DNA of 6,460 nucleotides from Sphingomonadaceae bacterium (GTDB lineage: Bacteria > Pseudomonadota > Alphaproteobacteria > Sphingomonadales > Sphingomonadaceae), in the NCBI GenBank assembly GCA_014380205.1, contig JACMKH010000009.1, positions 1 through 6,460 on the forward strand, given 5' to 3'. Below the pieces are notes generated by a model, which searched no databases, was not told the origin of the DNA, and saw only the letters and a program-made list of their open reading frames with translations. Shown piece by piece: positions 1 through 5,203 of the stretch. The position numbers were made by a program, and so were the translations under genes. How positions within the stretch are numbered: position 1 is the first letter of the stretch; every line of letters starts with the position of its first letter.

Positions 1-285
1 AACACGCACGACGAAGCCTTGGCCGACGCCGCGATCGAGCGCGGGCTGGCCTATGCCGAGGCGGGCGCGAGCGGCTTCTTCGTCCCCGGCCTCGCCGACG
101 AGGACGGGCTCGAGCGGATCTGCGAGGCCTCGCCGCTCCCGGTCAACGCGATGATGTTCGACGGCATGCCGAGCCACGCACGGCTCGCCGAGCTCGGTGT
201 CGCGCGGGTCAGCCACGGGCCGGGACCCTGGCGCCAGGCGATGGCCGCGCTTACCGAGGCGGCCCGAAAGGTCTATGGCGGATAG
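1..285 (+). CDS. Isocitrate lyase/phosphoenolpyruvate mutase family protein, 3' end
   Basis: The reading frame is open from the first base and stops at TAG (283-285), so only the last 94 residues of a normally ~250-290 residue protein are present. The visible part fits the C-terminal half of the ICL/PEPM TIM-barrel superfamily: an 'ERGLAYAEAGASGFFVPGL' stretch (late barrel strand and helix), then 'PLPVNAMM' (the conserved P-x-N-v-M strand) and 'AELGVARVSHGPGPWRQA', the usual 'LGVaRvS.GP' ending. Enzymes of this family make or break C-C or P-C bonds of small oxo-acids using Mg2+. The metal-binding residues lie upstream of the window, so the substrate (2-methylisocitrate, phosphonopyruvate, oxaloacetate or other) cannot be told. 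The GST gene starts 37 bases downstream on the same strand, so the two may be co-transcribed. Family assignment is firm; exact function is unknown. Confidence 0.85.
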   Translation, partial: NTHDEALADAAIERGLAYAEAGASGFFVPGLADEDGLERICEASPLPVNAMMFDGMPSHARLAELGVARVSHGPGPWRQAMAALTEAARKVYGG

Positions 286-315
286 CGGCGCGCGCGGAGT
301 CGCGCGCGAAGGAGG

Positions 316-322
316 ACGCTCC
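316..322 (+). promoter_or_regulatory. Spacer after the strong AAGGAGG ribosome binding site that fixes the GST start
   Basis: AAGGAGG at 309-315 is a near-perfect Shine-Dalgarno sequence, 7 bases before the ATG at 323. It decides the start of the GST gene. The same frame is open back to 197, but the extra 42 residues would overlap the preceding gene and lack any family resemblance. Confidence 0.8.
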
Positions 323-1090
323 ATGCTCACGCTCTACGCCTTCGGCCCCGGCGCCAATTCGATGAAGCCGCTGCTCACGCTCTACGAAAAGGGCGTCGCG
401 TTCGAGCATCGCTTCCTCAACCCCGCGAACTTCGAGCACCACGAGCCCTGGTTCAAGGCGATCAACCCGCGCGGCCAGGTCCCCGCGCTCGACCATGACG
501 GCAGGATCGTCACCGAATCGACGGTGATCTGCGAATATGTCGAGGAGAGCTTCCCCGATCCGCCCAATTTGATGCCCGCCGATCCGTTCGGCCGCGCGCA
601 GGTCCGCGTGTGGACCAAATGGGTCGACGAATATTTCTGCTGGTGCGTCTCGACGATCGGCTGGGAGCGGATGATCGGTCCGATGGCGCGCGCGCTCTCG
701 GACGAGGAGTTCGAGGACAAGGTCAAGGGCATCCCGGTGCCCGAGCAGCAGGTCAAATGGCGCAATGCGCGCAAGGGCTTCGCGCGGGAGGTGCTCGACG
801 AGGAGATGCGCAAGATCCGCGTCTCGGTCGCCAAGCTCGAGGCGCGGCTCGCTGAAAGCGAATGGCTCGCGGGCGACAGTTACACGCTCGCCGACATCTG
901 CAACTTCGCGATCGCCAACGGGATGCAGCACGGCTTCGCCGAGGTGGTCAACGCCGACAACACACCCCATCTGCTCGCCTGGATCGAGCGGATCAACGAA
1001 CGGCCCGCATGCAAGCGGATGTTCGCCGAATCGCGGAGCGAGATGCGCTCGGCCGATCTCGCGAAGGCAAAGGCCGAAGCGGAGGCCTAA
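323..1090 (+). CDS. Glutathione S-transferase family protein, LigF (beta-etherase)-like
   Basis: A 255-residue cytosolic protein. Residues 1-80 form the thioredoxin-like GSH-binding domain: 'FGPGANSMKP' (8-17, with Ser13 as a candidate thiol-stabilising residue), the cis-proline motif Gln52-Val53-Pro54, and Glu65-Ser66-Thr67 for the gamma-glutamyl group. The remainder is the helical C-terminal domain, with a 'GDSYTLADI' N-capping box near 184-192. Recalled from memory, the block 'VWTKWVDEYFCWCVSTIGW' (96-114), 'IPVPEQQ', 'DICNFAIANG' and the overall length match LigF of Sphingobium SYK-6, which cleaves beta-aryl ether bonds of lignin dimers with glutathione. The match to LigF itself rather than a sister group was not tested, so substrate stays open. 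The tail (245-255) is a charged Ala/Lys/Glu stretch. The stop TAA overlaps, on the opposite strand, the stop of the convergent SDR gene. Confidence 0.88.
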   Translation: MLTLYAFGPGANSMKPLLTLYEKGVAFEHRFLNPANFEHHEPWFKAINPRGQVPALDHDGRIVTESTVICEYVEESFPDPPNLMPADPFGRAQVRVWTKWVDEYFCWCVSTIGWERMIGPMARALSDEEFEDKVKGIPVPEQQVKWRNARKGFAREVLDEEMRKIRVSVAKLEARLAESEWLAGDSYTLADICNFAIANGMQHGFAEVVNADNTPHLLAWIERINERPACKRMFAESRSEMRSADLAKAKAEAEA

Positions 1091-1947
1091 TCGGGCGCCA
1101 TCAGCGAGGCGATCAGCGCGGGGTTGCTCGTCGTCGGCGTCGCCTCGAGGATCGCATCGTGGCGCGCGATCACCGCGTCGCGCCACTCGCCGTGGGTGAT
1201 GACGTAGAGCTTGTTCGCGCGGATCGCGTCGAGCACCATTTCGCCGACCTCGTCGGGCTCCATCCACAGCTCTGAGACCTGGCGCCGCCCCAGCCGCGCC
1301 TCCGACTCGCCGAACCCGCTGCCCTCGCGGAAGCGCTCGGGGCGGTTTTGCGCGGCCTCGTGGATGTTGGATTTGATCGGGCCGGGGCAGAGCACCGAGA
1401 CGCCGATGCCGTGCGCGGCGAGGCCATCGCGGATGCTCTCGGAGAGCGCGATCACCGCGGCCTTGCCCGTCGCGTAGATCGCGTGGGTCGAGGGCATCGT
1501 CACCATGCCGGCGAGCGAGGCGGTGTTGACGATATGCCCACCCTTACCGCGCGCGCGCATCCGCGGGAGGAAGGTCTGGAGCCCGTTGACCACGCCGCCG
1601 AGGTTGACGCCGAGGCCGAAATCCCAGTCGGCGTAGCTCGCCTCGTCGAGCGGGCCTTCGAGCCCGACGCCGGCGTTGGCGATGAGGATGTCAACCGGGC
1701 CGAGCAGCGCCTCGGTCTCGTCGGCGGCCGCCGCCCAGCCCGCGCGATCGGTGACGTCGAGGCGGATCGTATGGACCTCGCACCCGTGCCCGTGGTCGAC
1801 GAACCAGCCGCCGGCCTCGTCGAGATGGTCCTGGCGGATGTCGGCGAGCACGACGCGCGCGCCATTGGCGACGAGCACGCGCGCGATGCCGAGCCCGATC
1901 CCGCTCGCGCCGCCGGTGACGAAGGCGATCTTGCCCGCTACGTCCAT
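1087..1947 (-). CDS. Short-chain dehydrogenase/reductase (classical SDR), LigD-like features
   Basis: A 286-residue NAD(P)-dependent oxidoreductase with every classical SDR signature: the TGGASGIG dinucleotide-binding loop (11-18), Asp36 at the end of beta-2 (suggesting NAD(H) preference), Asp64-Val65, the NAG motif (91-93), Asn115, Ser144, and the Tyr158-x-x-x-Lys162 pair, followed by PGP (188-190). The catalytic tetrad is intact. 'GVNLGGVVNGLQTFLPRM' and 'IGVSVLCPGPIKSNI' recall the C-alpha dehydrogenase LigD branch, but similar blocks occur in other SDRs, so an aromatic alcohol substrate is only a suggestion. The ATG at 1947 lies 7 bases after the stop of the upstream membrane protein gene; its GGAG (1961-1958) sits inside that gene's last codons, so the two are probably one transcript. 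The 3' end overlaps the GST stop by 4 bases. Confidence 0.92.
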   Translation of the reverse strand: MDVAGKIAFVTGGASGIGLGIARVLVANGARVVLADIRQDHLDEAGGWFVDHGHGCEVHTIRLDVTDRAGWAAAADETEALLGPVDILIANAGVGLEGPLDEASYADWDFGLGVNLGGVVNGLQTFLPRMRARGKGGHIVNTASLAGMVTMPSTHAIYATGKAAVIALSESIRDGLAAHGIGVSVLCPGPIKSNIHEAAQNRPERFREGSGFGESEARLGRRQVSELWMEPDEVGEMVLDAIRANKLYVITHGEWRDAVIARHDAILEATPTTSNPALIASLMAPD

Positions 1948-1954
1948 CGCGCCG

Positions 1955-2536
1955 CTACTCCGCTTCCGCGCCTACCCGCTCACCCCCGTCCCAGTCGCGC
2001 GGCAGGAACCAGCGCGCGATGATGAGGCCCGCGGCGACGAGGCCGATCACGTCGGTGACAAACGAATAAATGTAATAATTCCAGCCGTGGCCCGCCCAGA
2101 TCGGCGCGCCGAGCGTCATGTAGACGCCCGCCCCCGTCGCGAAGAACACGACGATGGCCGCTCGCGTCGAGAATTCGCGGACGTGGTAGGAAACCTGGAG
2201 CAGCGCGAAACCTATGAGGAGCGCGCTGATGTACATGTGGATCAGCCCGGCGATCATGTCGGTCGGCGTGGGGTTGCCCGAGCCGTCGGCGGTGTACTGA
2301 ATGAACGCGATCGGGCCGCGCGCGTACATCGCCTTTTGCGCCTGGCTGCCGTCGACGGGAACCTCATAGGCGCCGGTCTCGCTAATGTTCGCGGCGAGCG
2401 CGGCCTGGACATCGGCCGCCTGGGCATCCGCGAGCGAGCCCGTTGCGAGGCCCCCGAGCGGCGAGCCCCAGAAGAGGAACCCGAGAATGAACATGACGAC
2501 CGCCCCGGCCGCCGCTCCGACGATGACGCGTCCCAT
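1955..2536 (-). CDS. Unrecognised four-helix membrane protein
   Basis: A 193-residue protein of a family I do not recognise. An N-terminal hydrophobic segment (about 4-26) contains a 'GAAAGAVVMFILGFLFW' core and could be a membrane anchor. It is followed by a polar, Ala-rich region (about 30-92), probably extracytoplasmic, with 'TGAYEVPVDG' and 'GPIAFIQYTADG'. Three further hydrophobic segments lie at about 95-116, 125-144 and 156-177. The tail is charged and short. The start at 2536 was chosen because GGAGG (2549-2545) lies 8 bases upstream; the two in-frame ATGs at 2554 and 2551 give a six-residue extension partly encoded by the adjacent repeat. It lies directly before the SDR gene on the same strand (7-base gap). 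No catalytic motif is visible. Confidence 0.8.
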   Translation of the reverse strand: MGRVIVGAAAGAVVMFILGFLFWGSPLGGLATGSLADAQAADVQAALAANISETGAYEVPVDGSQAQKAMYARGPIAFIQYTADGSGNPTPTDMIAGLIHMYISALLIGFALLQVSYHVREFSTRAAIVVFFATGAGVYMTLGAPIWAGHGWNYYIYSFVTDVIGLVAAGLIIARWFLPRDWDGGERVGAEAE

Positions 2537-2544
2537 CGCTCTCT

Positions 2545-2549
2545 CCTCC
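2545..2549 (-). promoter_or_regulatory. Ribosome binding site (GGAGG) of the membrane protein gene
   Basis: On the minus strand GGAGG, extending to GGAGGAGAG, precedes the ATG at 2536 by 8 bases and decides that start. The REP-type palindrome pair begins only three bases further upstream (2552), so the repeat runs almost up to the translation signal. Confidence 0.7.
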
Positions 2550-2551
2550 AT

Positions 2552-2664
2552 CATTCCCGCGAAAGCGGGAATCCAGCTTCTTGTTGGAGGCTAGGCGCGA
2601 AGCTGGAAGAAGAAAAGCTGGATTGATCGTTGATCAGCTTCGCTTCCCCGCTTTCGCGGGAATG
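2552..2664. repeat. REPIN-like element: two inverted REP-type palindromes with 18-bp identical ends
   Basis: CATTCCCGCGAAAGCGGG occurs at 2552-2569 and, perfectly, as its reverse complement at 2647-2664. The left copy folds by itself into an 8-bp stem (ATTCCCGC/GCGGGAAT, 2553-2572) closed by a GAAA tetraloop; the right copy folds into a CCCGC/GCGGG stem. Between them, CCAGCTTC (2573-2580) pairs with GAAGCTGG (2599-2606), and ATCCAGCTT (2571-2579) can alternatively pair with AAGCTGGAT (2615-2623). This CCCGCGAAAGCGGG sequence is familiar as an abundant intergenic REP repeat in many proteobacteria; paired inverted REPs are typically mobilised by RAYT transposases. No T-tract follows, so it is not a standard terminator, but it may stabilise or trim the 3' end of gmk mRNA. 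No target duplication is obvious. Confidence 0.82.
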
Positions 2665-2674
2665 GCGGCAAGGG

Positions 2675-3307
2675 TCAGCCGGTCAGCCCGCGCACGAAAT
2701 CGACCAGCCCCGTGCGCCGCTCGCGCTTGAGCCGCTCCGCCACGAGGATCGCTCCCACCTCGGCCGCGCACGCGTCCGCATCGTCGTTGACCAGCACATA
2801 GTCGTACTCGGCCCAATGGCTGATCTCGCCCGCAGCGCGCTCCATCCGCGCGGCGATGACCTCGGCGCTGTCGGTCCCGCGCCCGCTCAGGCGGCGGCAC
2901 AGCTCGTCCATCGAGGGCGGCAGGATGAACACGCGGACGATGTCGGGATCGACTTGCTTGAGCTGCTGGGTGCCCTGCCAGTCGATGTCGAGCAGCACGT
3001 CGCGCCCCGCCTCGATCGCGCGGGTCACCTCCGATTGCAGGGTCCCGTAGCGCCGCCCGAAGACATGCGCCCATTCGAGAAAGGCCTCCTCGGCGACGAG
3101 CCGGTCGAACGCGGCGTCATCGACGAAATGATAGTGCGTCCCGTCGATCTCGCCCTCGCGGATCGGCCGCGTCGTCGCCGACACCGACATCGCGATCCCC
3201 GGGTCGGCGGCGAGCAGCATGCGCGAGATCGTCGACTTGCCGGCCCCGCTCGGGCTCGACACGACGAACAGCAGGCCGCGGCGCTTCAAGGGCGAGGGTT
3301 CCGCCAT
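2675..3307 (-). CDS. gmk: Guanylate kinase
   Basis: A 210-residue cytosolic enzyme that phosphorylates GMP to GDP with ATP, essential for GTP and dGTP supply. The P-loop is 'SSPSGAGKST' (17-26), with Ser in place of the usual first Gly, a form I recall as common in alphaproteobacterial Gmk. The GMP-binding region is complete: 'SVSATTRPIREGEIDGTHYHF' spans 41-61 with Arg47, Arg50, Glu53 and Tyr59, then Glu78 in 'FLEWA' and 'YGT' (87-89). 'LLDIDWQG' (105-112) is the Walker-B-like strand, and 'RMERAAGE' near 154-161 lies in the lid/arginine region. Length is normal. No clear Shine-Dalgarno sequence precedes the ATG. TTGACC on the minus strand (3341-3336) is -35-like but has no good -10, so a short or leaderless mRNA is possible but unproven. 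In related genomes gmk often follows yicC; here its upstream neighbour is a divergent orphan gene. Confidence 0.97.
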   Translation of the reverse strand: MAEPSPLKRRGLLFVVSSPSGAGKSTISRMLLAADPGIAMSVSATTRPIREGEIDGTHYHFVDDAAFDRLVAEEAFLEWAHVFGRRYGTLQSEVTRAIEAGRDVLLDIDWQGTQQLKQVDPDIVRVFILPPSMDELCRRLSGRGTDSAEVIAARMERAAGEISHWAEYDYVLVNDDADACAAEVGAILVAERLKRERRTGLVDFVRGLTG

Positions 3308-3395
3308 GCGCCCGGTTCGCCTAAGGCCGGGGCGAGGTCAAGACACGCGTACCGACCCGGCCGCGGTCCGATAGGGCCGAGATGGAGACGATTGG

Positions 3396-3456
3396 TCGTG
3401 ATTCTCCGGTGCGAAGATGACAGGAGGCGACTCCCGAGCAGTGAGGAGAATCACGA
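3396..3456 (+). promoter_or_regulatory. Perfect 12-bp inverted repeat sequestering the ribosome binding site and start codon
   Basis: TCGTGATTCTCC (3396-3407) is exactly complementary to GGAGAATCACGA (3445-3456). In mRNA the 3' arm would lock away most of the Shine-Dalgarno GAGGAG (3443-3448), the whole spacer and the A of the ATG; a G-U pair (3395/3457) could extend it. The 37-base loop contains a second AGGAGG (3422-3427) in a small GGAG-GCGA-CTCC hairpin (3423-3434), and CTCC (3431-3434) could also pair with the real Shine-Dalgarno, giving two alternative folds. This could be a translational switch (RNA thermometer, ligand or protein controlled) or, at DNA level, an operator with unusually long arms. 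The fold is seen in sequence; the function is inference. Confidence 0.55.
3443..3448 (+). promoter_or_regulatory. Ribosome binding site (GAGGAG) of the orphan HDxxH gene
   Basis: GAGGAG lies 7 bases before the ATG at 3456 and supports that start over the in-frame ATG at 3417, which has no comparable signal. Most of it (3445-3448) lies in the 3' arm of the 12-bp inverted repeat. Confidence 0.7.
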
Positions 3457-4040
3457 TGCCTACCGTCGGCATACTTGGCAGGGACGTCGAGGTGAAATTC
3501 ATGAAGGGCGAGGGTGGCACCGGGGATGCCGATCGGGACCAGCTCGTCGCGGGCATAAAATCGATGGCCGCGCTGATCGATCGCACCGACTGGCCTGATG
3601 TCTATAGAGACGCTTTCGGGCGGATGAAGGGAATCACCTTCTTCGACGGGATGATCAGGGTCAACGGTCATCAGATCGAGCGCCCGTGCTGCGACGAGGA
3701 CGACGCGGTATTCTATTGGGAAATAGAGGAGTTCATGCAGAACCAGGATGATGATGTCCGCGCCAACACCTTCTTTCACGATTGCTGGCATGTCGTCCAA
3801 TTCCATGACGCCGGCTTTCCCGACGGCGACAAGGAGCGCGTCTGGCGCGAAGTCGACGCGACGACGCACCAGATCATCGTCGCGAAACTGCTGGGCTGCA
3901 GCGACCACGAGACCCTTCATCTGGAAAAATTCAAGAATGACCAGAAGGCGATCATCGATCGGCTCAACGAGGGCGTGCGGAAGAAATGGGGTCCGCAGGA
4001 TCATCATGTCGAACGAAAGGCCAAGCCGGTCGACGACTGA
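3456..4040 (+). CDS. Unrecognised protein with zincin-like HDxxH...ExxA arrangement
   Basis: A 194-residue protein with no signal peptide or membrane segment; I do not recognise the family. It is rich in Asp, Glu, Lys and His. The N-terminal part (1-75) has 'GRDVEVKFMKGEGG' and a strand-like 'GITFFDGMIRVNG' (59-71), followed by Cys78-Cys79 and 'DAVFYWEIEEFM'. The most conspicuous block is 'NTFFHDCWHVVQF' (104-116): His108-Asp109-x-x-His112 followed by V-V-Q, resembling the HExxH-VVQ helix of DUF4157-type peptidases with Asp in place of the catalytic Glu. Twenty residues on, 'REVDATTH' supplies Glu132-x-x-Ala135, the usual gluzincin third-ligand pattern. The C-terminus is a charged helix and tail. 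A degenerate or altered metallopeptidase, or a metal-binding protein, is possible; an HD-type phosphohydrolase is less likely. GC is about 54% over three sampled lines (3601-3780) against about 67% in line 661-720 of the GST gene, suggesting acquisition. Confidence 0.75.
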   Translation: MPTVGILGRDVEVKFMKGEGGTGDADRDQLVAGIKSMAALIDRTDWPDVYRDAFGRMKGITFFDGMIRVNGHQIERPCCDEDDAVFYWEIEEFMQNQDDDVRANTFFHDCWHVVQFHDAGFPDGDKERVWREVDATTHQIIVAKLLGCSDHETLHLEKFKNDQKAIIDRLNEGVRKKWGPQDHHVERKAKPVDD

Positions 4041-4102
4041 TCCTTCCGAACGCCGCGATGCGGGGGTAGAGCGCGCCGGTGGCAAGGGCGGGGGAGAGCG
4101 GG

Positions 4103-4651
4103 ATGGCGGCGATCGATTTCATCGCGCTGCTACGCGCGGTCAATGTGGGGGGCAGAAAGCTGCCGATGGCCGATCTGCGCGCGCTCGTCGGCGAGCTCGG
4201 CTTCGAGCGGCCCGAGACGTACATCCAGAGCGGCAACCTTATCTTCGGGGCAAAGGGGAGCGACGCGAAGCTCGCGGCCAGGCTCGAGAAGGCGATTGCC
4301 GAGCGCTTCGGCTTCACCGTTCCGGCGATCGTTCGCAAGGGAAGCGAGTGGAGGGCTTACATCGAGGGCAATCCGTTCGCGCATGACATTAATGCGATCC
4401 CGAAAATGCTTCACGTGCTGCTCGCCGCGAAGCCGCCGCCCGTTGATGCGGCCGACGCGCTCGCGCGCTATGCCAAGGCGGGCGAGCGCATCAGGATCGC
4501 GGGCGATGCGCTGTGGATCGACTATGGCGCGGCGGTGGGCACGAGCAAGCTCACCCCCGCCGCGATCGACCGCGCGTTCGGCGCGCCCGCGACGGGGCGC
4601 AATCTCAACACCGTGCTCAAGCTCCAGGACATGATCGAGGCGCGCGGATGA
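4103..4651 (+). CDS. DUF1697 domain-containing protein
   Basis: A 182-residue cytosolic protein of the DUF1697 family, whose biochemical role is not established. The signature N-terminus is present: 'FIALLRAVNVGGRKLPMADL' (residues 6-25), then 'ELGFERPETYIQSGNLIF' with the invariant T-y-i-q-SGN strand, an amphipathic 'LAARLEKAIAERFGF' helix, 'VRKGSEWRAYIEGNPF' and the closing 'NLNTVLKLQDM'. Length is normal for the family. The ATG at 4103 was chosen because GGAG (4093-4096) lies 6 bases upstream and the family motif begins right after it; the GTG at 4079 in the same frame lacks such support. It starts 62 bases after the orphan HDxxH gene and ends in an ATGA overlap with the following gene, so it is translationally coupled to that one. 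Confidence 0.92.
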   Translation: MAAIDFIALLRAVNVGGRKLPMADLRALVGELGFERPETYIQSGNLIFGAKGSDAKLAARLEKAIAERFGFTVPAIVRKGSEWRAYIEGNPFAHDINAIPKMLHVLLAAKPPPVDAADALARYAKAGERIRIAGDALWIDYGAAVGTSKLTPAAIDRAFGAPATGRNLNTVLKLQDMIEARG

Positions 4652-5202
4652 GCCGCCGCCACTGGATCGCCGCGCTCGCGATCGTCGCGGCGACCGCGCT
4701 CATCCTGCTCGCGATGGGCCGCTCGCCGATCTGCGAATGCGGCGAGATCAAACTGTGGGTCGGCGAGGTGCATGGGCCGGACAACAGCCAGCATCTCGCC
4801 GACTGGTATGTGCCGAGCCACATCATCCATGGCTTCATCTTCTGCGGGATCGCCTGGTGGTGGATGCGCGACAAGCCCGTCGGATACCGCTTCGCGCTCG
4901 CGGTGCTGACCGAGAGCCTGTGGGAGCTGCTCGAGAATTCGCCGCTGATCATCAACCGCTACCGCGAGGCGACCGCCGCCTTCGGCTATTCGGGCGACGC
5001 GGTGATCAACTCGGTCGCCGACGTCGGCTGGATGGCGCTCGGTTTCTGGATCGCGCGGCGGCTCGGCCTGTGGCGCACGGCGGCGATCGCGGTGGCCTTC
5101 GAGCTGCTCACGCTCTGGGTGATCCGCGACAATCTCACGCTCAACGTGGTGATGCTGATCTGGCCGATCGACGGGATCAGGGAGTGGCAGGCGGGACTAT
5201 AG
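4648..5202 (+). CDS. UPF0314/DUF2585 family membrane protein
   Basis: A 184-residue inner-membrane protein. It begins with an uncleaved-looking hydrophobic segment (about 6-23) followed by 'CECGEIKLWVGEV' (29-41, Cys29 and Cys31) and 'SQHLADWYVPSHIIHGFIF' (47-65), the recognisable UPF0314 core. Further hydrophobic segments lie at about 60-72, 124-139 and 146-172. Polar conserved-looking residues sit within or beside them: 'ESLWELLENSPLIINRYR' (89-106), 'GDAVINSVADVGW' and 'RDNLTLNVVML'. These suggest a membrane-embedded functional site, but the family has no established activity. The ATG shares bases with the preceding TGA (ATGA, 4648-4651). The stop TAG (5200-5202) is one base from the stop of the convergent DUF418 gene. 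It is mostly known from alphaproteobacteria, which supports the taxonomic guess. Confidence 0.92.
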   Translation: MSRRHWIAALAIVAATALILLAMGRSPICECGEIKLWVGEVHGPDNSQHLADWYVPSHIIHGFIFCGIAWWWMRDKPVGYRFALAVLTESLWELLENSPLIINRYREATAAFGYSGDAVINSVADVGWMALGFWIARRLGLWRTAAIAVAFELLTLWVIRDNLTLNVVMLIWPIDGIREWQAGL

Positions 5203-5203
5203 C

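Noticed and set aside
197..322. Upstream extension of the GST start
   Set aside because: It overlaps the preceding gene out of frame, adds a non-conserved Arg-rich segment, and ignores the AAGGAGG at 309-315.
251..1267. Long minus-strand open frame (338 codons) opposite the GST gene
   Set aside because: It is Arg/Asp-rich low-complexity translation typical of the antisense of a GC-rich gene, overlaps both the GST and the SDR, and has no domain resemblance.
2553..2572. Intrinsic terminator
   Set aside because: The stem is strong but neither strand has a following T-tract; the matched inverted copy at 2647-2664 points to a REP-type repeat instead.
2551..2600. Short peptides such as 'IPAKAGIQ' and 'HSRESGNP' read from the repeat
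   Set aside because: These are the well-known translations of the CCCGCGAAAGCGGG repeat and a common annotation artefact, not genes.
3313..3341. sigma-70-type promoter for gmk (TTGACC at 3341-3336)
   Set aside because: The -35-like hexamer has no acceptable -10 at 16-18 bases (GAACCG), so it is not listed as a feature.
2630..3598. Plus-strand open frame (322 codons) opposite gmk
   Set aside because: gmk is unmistakable on the other strand; this frame is its Arg/His-rich antisense.
3321..4085. Minus-strand open frame (254 codons) opposite the orphan HDxxH gene
   Set aside because: It has no family resemblance or ribosome binding site, while the plus-strand frame has a strong Shine-Dalgarno and coherent motif blocks. 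Confidence is lower than for the other shadows because the plus gene is itself unrecognised.
4079..4102. GTG start for the DUF1697 gene
   Set aside because: It has no Shine-Dalgarno and adds eight residues before the family motif; the ATG at 4103 has GGAG six bases upstream.
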